Source: Demequina mangrovi
GTDB taxonomy: Bacteria; Actinomycetota; Actinomycetes; Actinomycetales; Demequinaceae
Length of the DNA stretch: 64,000 bases
NCBI RefSeq assembly: GCF_000759715.1
Contig: NZ_BBLU01000017.1
Span: 1 to 64,000 of the forward strand
Direction of reading: 5' to 3'
Shown: positions 10,198 through 17,358 of the stretch, piece after piece
Position numbering within the stretch: position 1 is the first letter of the stretch
How the letters are laid out: each line of letters starts with the position of its first letter
The notes under the pieces: model-generated
The model's input: the letters and a program-made list of their open reading frames with translations, nothing else
The model's database searches: none
What the model was told of the DNA's origin: nothing
Position numbers and translations under genes: made by a program

Positions 10198-10836
10198 CTA
10201 CCTGCCGCCCCAGACGTCGATGGAGACCTCGGCGGGCATGCCGTAGAAGGTGGGCACCTCCGCATACGTCGCGACCTGGACCCGCGTGCCGTCCGCCGCC
10301 CTGAGGGACCCGCGGAACCAGTTCCGCTCGGACCTGTCGACCTGTCCCGGCGGCGGAGCGTCGAAGGCGTCGATGAACCAGTCCTCGGGCCCGACCGTGA
10401 AGCCCGGCTCGTACGCCGAGGTGCCGCGCACGCGGAGCACACCCGTGCCGGTGGCGTACGGCTCGGGCAGCCCGGTCTCGCAGAACTCCTCCTGGAAGTC
10501 GAAGACCCCGCCGCCGGTGTACTCGTAGACCTCCGCATGGACCCGCGTGGTGAGCGCGTAGCGGTCGCCCGACTCACCCGTGGGCTTCACGCGCATGGAG
10601 GCCACCGGGCTGTCGTTGTCCGGATACTCGCAGAAGTCCGCCGCCGTCCATCCGACGAACGCCACGTAGTCCTCGACTCCTCCCGTGACCTGGTTGTCGT
10701 AGAAGAGCTCGACCGGGTAGTCGGTCGTGTAGGCGCGTCGATCCGAGTCGGCGCTGGCCGGCGCCGCGAGCGCCGCTGCGAGAGCGAGCGCGCTCGTCGC
10801 GGCCAACGCCGCACGCGCCTTGGTGATGCGGGTCAT
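10198..10836 (-). CDS. Secreted protein of unknown function (tandem paralogue)
   Basis: 212 aa with an N-terminal signal peptide (basic MTRITKAR, Ala-rich core, cleavage after APASA near residue 29). The mature protein shares the FYDN start and overall length with the downstream gene but is clearly diverged; it is rich in Tyr, Val and Gly and has two cysteines (DFC and EFC). Upstream DNA is also duplicated: the same GGGGAGAGGATC leader and ECF-like promoter. Function unknown; the pair looks like an envelope-stress-regulated secreted family, which is inference from the promoter. Confidence 0.82.
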   Translation of the reverse strand: MTRITKARAALAATSALALAAALAAPASADSDRRAYTTDYPVELFYDNQVTGGVEDYVAFVGWTAADFCEYPDNDSPVASMRVKPTGESGDRYALTTRVHAEVYEYTGGGVFDFQEEFCETGLPEPYATGTGVLRVRGTSAYEPGFTVGPEDWFIDAFDAPPPGQVDRSERNWFRGSLRAADGTRVQVATYAEVPTFYGMPAEVSIDVWGGR

Positions 10837-10935
10837 GATCCTCTCCCCCGACCCCTCGAGGTACCGGCGGATGCCTCCCCCTGTGGCGACGCCCGCGGAT
10901 CGCGTTCAGCGCGGTCACCCGGGAGGCCGTGCCCT

Positions 10936-10964
10936 GAGAACAGGCCCGCGCGCGGCGAGGTTGT
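10936..10964 (-). promoter_or_regulatory. ECF-sigma-like promoter of the second secreted paralogue
   Basis: Minus strand ACAACCT (10964-10958), 16 bp spacer, GTTCTC (10941-10936), about 100 bp before the ATG at 10836. Same elements and spacing as at 10088-10116. Confidence 0.55.
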
Positions 10965-11127
10965 GCCGCCGCCGCCTTCCGCGACCGCCCTCCACACGGA
11001 TTCTCCAACTCGCGTCGGGTTCCGCGACGCGGATGCCGCGAGCTGCATCGAGGTGACGTTCACACGGTGGGGGATGTGTGGAGCACGGTCACGGGGACGA
11101 TGCGCCGGGTCGCCCGAGCGCCGTCGC

Positions 11128-12696
11128 CTACGCCAGCAGCAGCGCCATCCCGCCGGTGATGACCAGCGTGATCATCGCGGGCGGCAGCGTGCCCTTGAGC
11201 AGCTCGCCCTCACGGCCCGCGAGCCCCACGGTCGCGGCCGCCGCGATGATGTTGTGCGGGCAGATCATGTTGCCGATCGCGGCGCCCGCGCCCTGCGCGC
11301 CGATGAGCGGCAGCGGCTCGAGGCCCGCCTCGGTGGCGGTGAGGTCCTGGAAGTCCGTGAAGAGGATGTTGGACGAGGTCGCGGAGCCGGTCATGAAGGT
11401 GCCGAGCGCGCCGACGAACGGCGACAGCACCGGCCACACCACGCCGGTGCCGGCGGCGGCGACCGCGAGCTGGGTCGTCATGCCGGAGTCGGACATCGTG
11501 TAGGCGACCGTCACCATCGCGACGAGCGCCGCGAAGACCGGGATCACCTGCCGCGTGGCGATCGAGAACGCGCCGCCCACCTCGGCGCGGGACGCCCGCT
11601 GCCAGAGCGCACCGCCCAGGAAGGATACGAGCAGCAGCGGGCCCGGGTGGTAGAGCGGCTGGATGCCGTCGCCGAAGCTCCCGTCGAACAGGCTCCAGGT
11701 GATGTTCCAGGACTGCGACGCCTCCTTGACGGGCGGCACCAGCCGGGTGAGCAGGACCAGGGCGACCAGGATCGCGTAGGGCGCGGTGGCGGCGAGCAGC
11801 CCCATGTGGTGCGCCTCGGTGCGCTCGACCTCGTCGGCGGCATGCTCGACCTCGCGCTCGGCGGCCTCCTCGGAGGCGTTCAGCAGCGCGTGCGCACGGG
11901 CACGCCGCATCACCACCGCCCGCACGATCGCGATGAAGGCTCCGGCGCCCACGATGGACCCGAGCAGCGACGGCAGCTCCGGCCCGACGAAGCGCGCGAT
12001 GAGCAGGTACGGCGCGAAGAAGGCGACGTACGCGACAGCCATCCACTTCCACGGAGGGCCGGAGGTCGGGATGAGCGTCCCGACCAGCCTCGCCACCACG
12101 AAGGCGAGCACCGCACCCGAGACCACCATGTACGGCGAGACCGCCCATGACAGGTCGACCGCCTCGAAGTCGACGATCTGCGCCTGTGCGAGGGTCGGGG
12201 TGCCGACGGCGCCGAACGGCACCGCGGCGACGTTTCCCGCCATCGCCGCCACGACCGCGGTGACCGGCTTGAAGCCCGCCGCCACCAGGAACGGCGCGGA
12301 CAGCGCGACCGGCGTGCCGAAGCCGGCGGCGCCCTCGATCAGCAGCGTGAAGAACCACGCGATGAGCAGCGCCGCGACGCGCGGGTCGGGCGTGATGCGC
12401 GCGAGGCCCGCCTCGATCGCCGCGGTCGCGCCGGTGCGCTGCTGCAGGTGATGGATCCCCAGCGCCGGGCCGATGATGAGCATCACGGTGAGCGCGGTCC
12501 ACGCGGCGCTCGCCACCACGCCGGTGACGCCCTCGAAGCGCCCGAAGGCCTCGCCGGTGCCGAAGTCGAAGGTGGCGAGAGCGATCACCACGGCGACGGC
12601 CGCCGCGGTCACCCCCGCCCAGATCGCCGACCACTTGAGGCCGATCATGAGCACCAGCACCACGACGATCGGCAGCGCGGCCAGCAGCGTGTCCAT
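11128..12696 (-). CDS. L-lactate permease (LctP/LldP family)
   Basis: 522 aa with about a dozen membrane segments; imports lactate with protons. The family-typical segment EGAAGFGTPVALSAPFLV lies in the first third, and a highly conserved GSATSSNILF segment near the C-terminus. A cytoplasmic charged loop (LLNASEEAAEREVEHAADEVER) interrupts the middle, as in other members. The ATG at 12696 is preferred over the GTG one codon upstream because the GGGGAGG ribosome site then has a 6 nt spacing. Monocistronic; divergent from the sugar importer. Confidence 0.92.
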   Translation of the reverse strand: MDTLLAALPIVVVLVLMIGLKWSAIWAGVTAAAVAVVIALATFDFGTGEAFGRFEGVTGVVASAAWTALTVMLIIGPALGIHHLQQRTGATAAIEAGLARITPDPRVAALLIAWFFTLLIEGAAGFGTPVALSAPFLVAAGFKPVTAVVAAMAGNVAAVPFGAVGTPTLAQAQIVDFEAVDLSWAVSPYMVVSGAVLAFVVARLVGTLIPTSGPPWKWMAVAYVAFFAPYLLIARFVGPELPSLLGSIVGAGAFIAIVRAVVMRRARAHALLNASEEAAEREVEHAADEVERTEAHHMGLLAATAPYAILVALVLLTRLVPPVKEASQSWNITWSLFDGSFGDGIQPLYHPGPLLLVSFLGGALWQRASRAEVGGAFSIATRQVIPVFAALVAMVTVAYTMSDSGMTTQLAVAAAGTGVVWPVLSPFVGALGTFMTGSATSSNILFTDFQDLTATEAGLEPLPLIGAQGAGAAIGNMICPHNIIAAAATVGLAGREGELLKGTLPPAMITLVITGGMALLLA

Positions 12697-12893
12697 CACG
12701 GTCCTCCCCGGAGCGGTGACATCCCTGGTTCACGCTAGCGCGAGTCGCTCCGCCGGGCGCGGCGCGGGCACCGCCGGGGACGATGCGGGGAAGCCCGCCG
12801 AGGGCGGCGAAGAGACGCGCCACGAGGGCCGTGCGTTCTACATCGATGCACTCGCCGCGCCCGCCCCTATTTGCCACCTGACCAGGTACGACA

Positions 12894-12908
12894 ACGTTAT
12901 CGAAACGT
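12894..12908. promoter_or_regulatory. LacI-like operator in the lctP / sugar-ABC intergenic region
   Basis: ACGTT-ATCGA-AACGT: five-base arms perfectly dyadic around a near-palindromic CG centre, in the 326 bp divergent gap before the sugar-binding protein gene. This is the half-site style of LacI-family sugar regulators. No regulator gene is adjacent. The rest of the gap holds one GGACGATGC copy (12778-12786) and nothing else recognised. Confidence 0.5.
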
Positions 12909-13022
12909 GACCGGAGCGTCTGTTTCATGCCGATATGTCGGACCTATGGTGAGCGAGGCGCCATCTCAACGTCGAGGGCGTCGGCAGGGGCGATGAGGCC
13001 CCTCCAGGGGAAGGGAAACGAC

Positions 13023-14132
13023 GTGAAGAAGTCCTCTCTGATCTCGACCGGGGCGCTGCTCGCCGCCTCGGCGCTCGTCCTCGCCGGTTGCTCCAGCGAC
13101 TCCGGCTCCGACGACGGCTCGAGCGGCGGCTCCAGCGCCGGCTCGAGCGACGACGGCGCGATGATGGCGGAAGGCGGCCGCGCCTGCATCATCCTGCCCG
13201 ACGCGGCATCGTCCCCCCGATGGGAGAACGGCGACCGCCCCGCGCTCGACGAGGCGATCACCGCCGCCGGCTTCGAGGCGGACATCCAGAACGCCCAGGG
13301 CGACACGGCCAAGTACTCGACCATCGCGGACCAGATGCTCACCCAGGGCTGCGGCGTGATGATCCTGGTCGACTACAACGGCGCCGCCGTGACCATCACC
13401 GAGAACGCGCAGGCGCAGGGCATCCCCGTCATCGCATACGACCGCCCGATCGCGGGCGCCGACTACTACGTGTCCTTCGACAACTTCCAGGTCGGCGAGC
13501 TCGAGGGCCAGTCCGTGGTCGACGGGCTCGAGGCCAACGGGGTCGACCCGGCCGAGGCGGTCGTCGTCTACATCGGCGGCGACCCCGCGGACGGCAACGC
13601 CGCGATGTTCCACGACGGCGCGGTCTCGGTGATGGAGGCCGCGGGCATCGAGCCGGCCGCCGAGCCCGCAGGCAAGTGGGACGGCGAGTACTCGGCCACG
13701 CAGTTCGAGCAGGCGCTCACCGACCTCGGCGGCAAGGTCGACGCGGTCTGGGCCGCGAACGACACCAACGCCGCCGGCGTCATCACGGTGCTCGACAAGA
13801 ACGGGCTCACCGTGCCGGTGTCGGGCCAGGACGCCTCCGTGGCGGGTCTCCAGAACGTGCTGCTGGGCAAGCAGGCCGCGACGGTCTACAAGCCCTACCA
13901 GCTCGAGGCCGCCACCGCGGCGGAGCTGGCGGTCGCGCTGCTGGGCGGCGAGGCGCCGGAGGCTCCGACGTCCCTCGACGACGGCACGCCGTTCTTCGCC
14001 GAGACGCCCATCCTCGTGGGACCCGAGGACGTCCAGCAGGTGATCGACGACGGGAACGCCTCGTACGACGAGATCTGCACGGGCGACGTCCTGGCGGCCT
14101 GCGACGAGGTGGGGCTCCAGCCCGCCTCCTAG
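13023..14132 (+). CDS. Sugar ABC transporter substrate-binding lipoprotein (XylF-like)
   Basis: 369 aa. GTG start at 13023 with AGGGGAAGGGAAA upstream. Signal sequence with lipobox LVLAGC, so it is lipid-anchored outside the membrane, followed by a Ser/Gly/Asp-rich linker. The mature domain is a type-1 periplasmic binding fold with DIQNAQGDTAKYSTIADQML near the N-terminus, IPVIAYDRPI in the hinge region and WAANDTNAAGV later, as in xylose-type binding proteins. First gene of an importer operon; an intercistronic hairpin follows its stop. The substrate is likely a pentose or other monosaccharide, inferred from family resemblance. Confidence 0.9.
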   Translation: MKKSSLISTGALLAASALVLAGCSSDSGSDDGSSGGSSAGSSDDGAMMAEGGRACIILPDAASSPRWENGDRPALDEAITAAGFEADIQNAQGDTAKYSTIADQMLTQGCGVMILVDYNGAAVTITENAQAQGIPVIAYDRPIAGADYYVSFDNFQVGELEGQSVVDGLEANGVDPAEAVVVYIGGDPADGNAAMFHDGAVSVMEAAGIEPAAEPAGKWDGEYSATQFEQALTDLGGKVDAVWAANDTNAAGVITVLDKNGLTVPVSGQDASVAGLQNVLLGKQAATVYKPYQLEAATAAELAVALLGGEAPEAPTSLDDGTPFFAETPILVGPEDVQQVIDDGNASYDEICTGDVLAACDEVGLQPAS

Positions 14133-14148
14133 GCGCCGCCGACGCGAG

Positions 14149-14182
14149 GGAGGGTTCCGCATCGCACGATGCGGGACCCTCC
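14149..14182 (+). terminator. Intercistronic hairpin after the binding-protein gene
   Basis: GGAGGGTTCCGCATC (14149-14163) pairs with GATGCGGGACCCTCC (14168-14182) with a single G-T wobble. Placed between a binding-protein gene and its ATPase/permease genes it probably attenuates or protects the 5' message, so that more binding protein is made, as in maltose-type operons. Confidence 0.6.
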
Positions 14183-14225
14183 CCCGCTCGCATCCTTCAC
14201 CAGCATCCGGACCCGGGAGGAACCG

Positions 14226-14978
14226 ATGACACAGCCGATCGTCGAGCTGCAGGGAGTCACCAAGAGCTTCGGACCGGTCGAGGTCCTCAAGGGCGTCGAC
14301 CTCGTCGCCCACGCGGGCCGCGTCACCGCGCTCGTGGGCGACAACGGCGCGGGCAAGTCCACGCTGATCAAGGGCCTCGCCGGGGTCCAGCCGTACGACG
14401 GCGGCACGGTGCTGTTCGAGGGCGAGCCCGTGTCCCTCCACCATCCGCGCGAGGCGTCCCGGCTCGGGATCGAGGTCGTGTACCAGGACCTCGCGCTGTG
14501 CGACAACCTCGACATCGTCCAGAACATGTTCCTCGGACGCGAGGAGCTCGCGCTGGGGACGTTCGACGAGGGGCAGATGGAGGCCGAGGCCGCCCGTGCC
14601 CTGCAGACGCTCTCCGTGAGGACCGTGAAGTCGCTGCGCCAGAAGGTGGCGTCGCTCTCGGGAGGCCAGCGTCAGACGGTCGCGATCGCGAGGTCGGTGG
14701 TGAAGAAGGCCAAGGTGGTGATCCTCGACGAGCCGACCGCGGCGCTGGGCGTCGCGCAGACCGCGCAGGTGCTCGAGCTGGTGAGGCGCCTCGCGGACTC
14801 GGGGGTCGCGGTCATCATCATCTCCCACAACCTCCAGGACGTCTTCGCGGTCGCGGACGACATCAGCGTGCTCTACCTCGGGACCATGACCGCCCGGCTC
14901 GAGGCGAAGGACACGAGCCGCGACGACGTCGTCGGCTACATCACCGGCACCAAGACCATGACGGAGGTCGAGGCGTGA
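14226..14978 (+). CDS. Sugar ABC transporter ATP-binding protein (single domain)
   Basis: 250 aa. Walker A GDNGAGKS at 38-45, signature LSGGQ at 144-148, Walker B VVILDEP at 164-170, switch histidine in IISHNLQDV. Most CUT2 sugar importers use a fused double ATPase of about 500 aa; this one has a single domain like the fructose-type FrcA, so it should act as a homodimer. ATG at 14226 with GGAGGAACCG upstream; an upstream in-frame ATG lies inside the hairpin region and is unlikely. Overlaps the permease start (GTGA). Confidence 0.93.
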   Translation: MTQPIVELQGVTKSFGPVEVLKGVDLVAHAGRVTALVGDNGAGKSTLIKGLAGVQPYDGGTVLFEGEPVSLHHPREASRLGIEVVYQDLALCDNLDIVQNMFLGREELALGTFDEGQMEAEAARALQTLSVRTVKSLRQKVASLSGGQRQTVAIARSVVKKAKVVILDEPTAALGVAQTAQVLELVRRLADSGVAVIIISHNLQDVFAVADDISVLYLGTMTARLEAKDTSRDDVVGYITGTKTMTEVEA

Positions 14979-16252
14979 GCACCGAGATCGAGCAGGACGA
15001 GCCCGCGCTCGAGGTCGACGCCGACGCTCCCAGCCTGCTGGGCAAGGGCGAGCACGGCGGAGTCCGCGAGGCCGTCTCGGCGTACCTGCGCCGCGTCCGC
15101 GGCGGCGACATGGGGCCGCTGCCCGCGGTCGCGGGCCTCGTGGTCCTCGTCGCGATCTTCGCGGCCGCGAACCCGCTGTTCCTCACCGAGCGCAACATCG
15201 CGAACCTCTTCACCCAGGCCGCGCCGCTCGTCACGCTGGGCATGGCGCTCGTGTTCGTGCTTCTGCTCGGGGAGATCGACCTGTCCGCCGGCGTGACCTT
15301 CGGCGTCGCGATGGGGGTGTTCGTCAAGATCACGCAGCCGGGCGGGATGCCATGGCCGCTCGCGGTGCTCGTCGCGCTCGGCATCGGCGTCGCGGTGGGC
15401 GGGACCATCGGCTTCTTCGTCGCCAAGATCGGCGTCCCGTCCTTCGTGGTGTCGCTGGGGCTCTTCCTCGGGCTCCAGGGCGTCATGCTCGTCATCATCG
15501 GCGCGGGCGGGACGTACCGGCTCATCCCCGAGCCGATCAAGGCCGTGCAGAACCGGAACCTGCCGCCCTGGGCGGGATGGACGATGCTCGCGGTGGTGCT
15601 CGGGATCCTCCTCGCGGTCGCGCTCACGGACCGGCTGCGCCGCGCATCGTCCGGCGCCCCGAACGCGCCCCTCAGCATCGTGCTCGCGAAGCTCGGGGTC
15701 GTCGCGGTGCTCGGCGCCGCGCTCGTGTTCTACCTCAACCAGAACCGCGGCACGGCGGTGCGGACGCTCGAGGGCGTGCCCATCGTGGTGCCCGTCGTGC
15801 TCGCGATCCTCATGGTGGGCACCTTCGTGCTCGACCGCACGCGCTTCGGCCGCTACATCTACGCGATCGGCGGCAACGCCGAGGCGGCGCGACGCGCGGG
15901 CGTGAACGTGCCGCTGGTGAAGTGGTCCGCGTTCGTCGTGTGCTCGATGCTCGCGGTGGTCGCGGGCTTCTTCTTCGTGTCCCGCGTCGGCTCAGCCGAT
16001 GCGTCGACCGGAAGGGAGATCGTGCTCTCCGGCGTCGCGGCGGCCGTGGTCGGAGGCGTGAGTCTCTTCGGCGGCCGCGGGCGGCTGGTGCACGCGATGA
16101 TCGGCGCAACCGTGATCGCGGTCATCACCAACGGCCTGGGCCTGCTGGGCTTCTCCGCCGGCGCCAACCTCGCCGTCTCCGGCGGCGTGCTGGTGCTCGC
16201 GGCGACCGTGGACGCGCTGGCGCGCAAGAGGTCCGGCGCCATAGGCGTCTGA
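14975..16252 (+). CDS. Sugar ABC transporter permease (XylH-like)
   Basis: 425 aa, BPD_transp_2 family. After a 45-residue acidic cytoplasmic start, about ten hydrophobic segments follow; LLLGEIDLSAGVTFGVAMG is the classic CUT2 permease motif, and YAIGGNAEAARRAGVN a conserved cytoplasmic loop. Start is a GTG overlapping the ATPase stop, so the proteins are coupled. Its length and the insertion between segments 6 and 7 resemble xylose permeases. The operon ends with a hairpin at 16284-16315. Confidence 0.93.
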   Translation: MSTEIEQDEPALEVDADAPSLLGKGEHGGVREAVSAYLRRVRGGDMGPLPAVAGLVVLVAIFAAANPLFLTERNIANLFTQAAPLVTLGMALVFVLLLGEIDLSAGVTFGVAMGVFVKITQPGGMPWPLAVLVALGIGVAVGGTIGFFVAKIGVPSFVVSLGLFLGLQGVMLVIIGAGGTYRLIPEPIKAVQNRNLPPWAGWTMLAVVLGILLAVALTDRLRRASSGAPNAPLSIVLAKLGVVAVLGAALVFYLNQNRGTAVRTLEGVPIVVPVVLAILMVGTFVLDRTRFGRYIYAIGGNAEAARRAGVNVPLVKWSAFVVCSMLAVVAGFFFVSRVGSADASTGREIVLSGVAAAVVGGVSLFGGRGRLVHAMIGATVIAVITNGLGLLGFSAGANLAVSGGVLVLAATVDALARKRSGAIGV

Positions 16253-16283
16253 CGCGGGGCATCGTCCCCGCCGGGGGAAGCAG

Positions 16284-16315
16284 GAAGGGCCGGATCCATG
16301 CGGATCCGGCCCTTC
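16284..16315 (+). terminator. Hairpin terminator after the sugar importer operon
   Basis: GAAGGGCCGGATCC (16284-16297), four-base loop, GGATCCGGCCCTTC (16302-16315), followed by TCTCA: a perfect 14 bp stem between the permease gene and the convergent tRNA-Pro gene. Confidence 0.88.
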
Positions 16316-16323
16316 TCTCAAGC

Positions 16324-16398
<75 letters not shown>

Positions 16399-16454
16399 TT
16401 TTTTGAGCCCGCTAAGAATATCGGACTCGGCACCGAAACACGAAATCGGCCCCG

Positions 16455-17354
16455 TCACGCCTCCGGCACGAGCGTGAGGATGGTCGCCTCGGGTCGGCAT
16501 GCGATGCGGTACGGCGCGTAGGGCGACGTCCCGAGACCGGCCGAGACGTGGACGTACGCGCCCTTGCCGCCGGAGTCGGGACGCACGCCCGGCCACCCGT
16601 GGAGCCCGCTCGCGCGGCTCGTGTCGAGGTCGCAGTTGGTGACCAGCGCGCCGTAGAACGGCACGCAGACCTGTCCGCCGTGCGTGTGCCCGGCGAGGAT
16701 GAGCTCCGCGCCGTCGGCCGCCATCTCGTCGAGCACGCGCCGGTACGGGGCATGCGCGACGCCGATGCGCAGGGACGCGCCGTCGACGAGCGGCGCGGGC
16801 TCCGGCATCCGGTCGAGGCCGATGTGCGGGTCGTCGACCCCGACGAGGTCGAGGACGGCCCCCGCGGCCGCGAGCGAGCCGCGCGCGTTGTTGAGGTCGA
16901 CCCAGCCGCCGGCGGTCAGACCCGCGCGCAGGTCCTCCGTCGGCAGCTCCTCCTGCTTCGGGCGCAGCCGCGACGGCCCGCCGAAGTAGTCGAGCGGGTT
17001 CTTGGGCAGCGGGCCGTGATAGTCGTTCGACCCGAAGACGAACGCGCCCGGCAGGCCCAGGAACGGCTCGAGCGCCTCGAGCGCGGTCGGCACCGCGTCG
17101 GGGTGGGCGAGGTTGTCGCCCGTGGTGACGACGGCGTCGATCTGCTCGGAGGCGAGGGCTCGCACCCAGGCCACCTTGCGCCGCTGGCCCGGCGTGAGGT
17201 GCAGGTCCGACAGGTGCAGCACGCGCACCGGCCGGCTGCCCGCCGGCAGCACCGGCACCTCGTGGCGGCGCACGGTGAAGGCCTGCGCCTCGGCGAGGCC
17301 CCACGCGAGACCCGCCGCGGCCACGGCCGCGAGACCCCCGACGATGCGCCTCAC
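16455..17354 (-). CDS. Metallophosphoesterase
   Basis: 299 aa calcineurin-like phosphoesterase. Metal-binding motifs in order: D50-L-H52, G-D80-N81, G-S-N110-D111, and GHTHGG in the C-terminal part. An N-terminal hydrophobic segment (about 4-25) suggests membrane attachment, as in YaeI-type phosphodiesterases acting on cell-envelope substrates. Starts 4 bp after the stop of the class A PBP gene, so it is in the same operon, a pairing common in actinobacteria. Substrate not known from sequence. Confidence 0.92.
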   Translation of the reverse strand: MRRIVGGLAAVAAAGLAWGLAEAQAFTVRRHEVPVLPAGSRPVRVLHLSDLHLTPGQRRKVAWVRALASEQIDAVVTTGDNLAHPDAVPTALEALEPFLGLPGAFVFGSNDYHGPLPKNPLDYFGGPSRLRPKQEELPTEDLRAGLTAGGWVDLNNARGSLAAAGAVLDLVGVDDPHIGLDRMPEPAPLVDGASLRIGVAHAPYRRVLDEMAADGAELILAGHTHGGQVCVPFYGALVTNCDLDTSRASGLHGWPGVRPDSGGKGAYVHVSAGLGTSPYAPYRIACRPEATILTLVPEA

Positions 17355-17358
17355 CGGG

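Noticed and set aside
10086-10941. CCCTGAG sequences before the secreted paralogues as sites for the 49 kb response regulator
   Set aside because: They are single half-sites without the 11 bp tandem partner and are better read as part of the duplicated ECF-like promoters.
13088-16252. A 1054-codon open frame spanning the sugar importer genes in another frame
   Set aside because: Its first half is out of frame with the well-supported binding protein and ATPase genes and has the Arg/Pro/Gly-rich look of a GC-rich shadow frame; only its end coincides with the permease.
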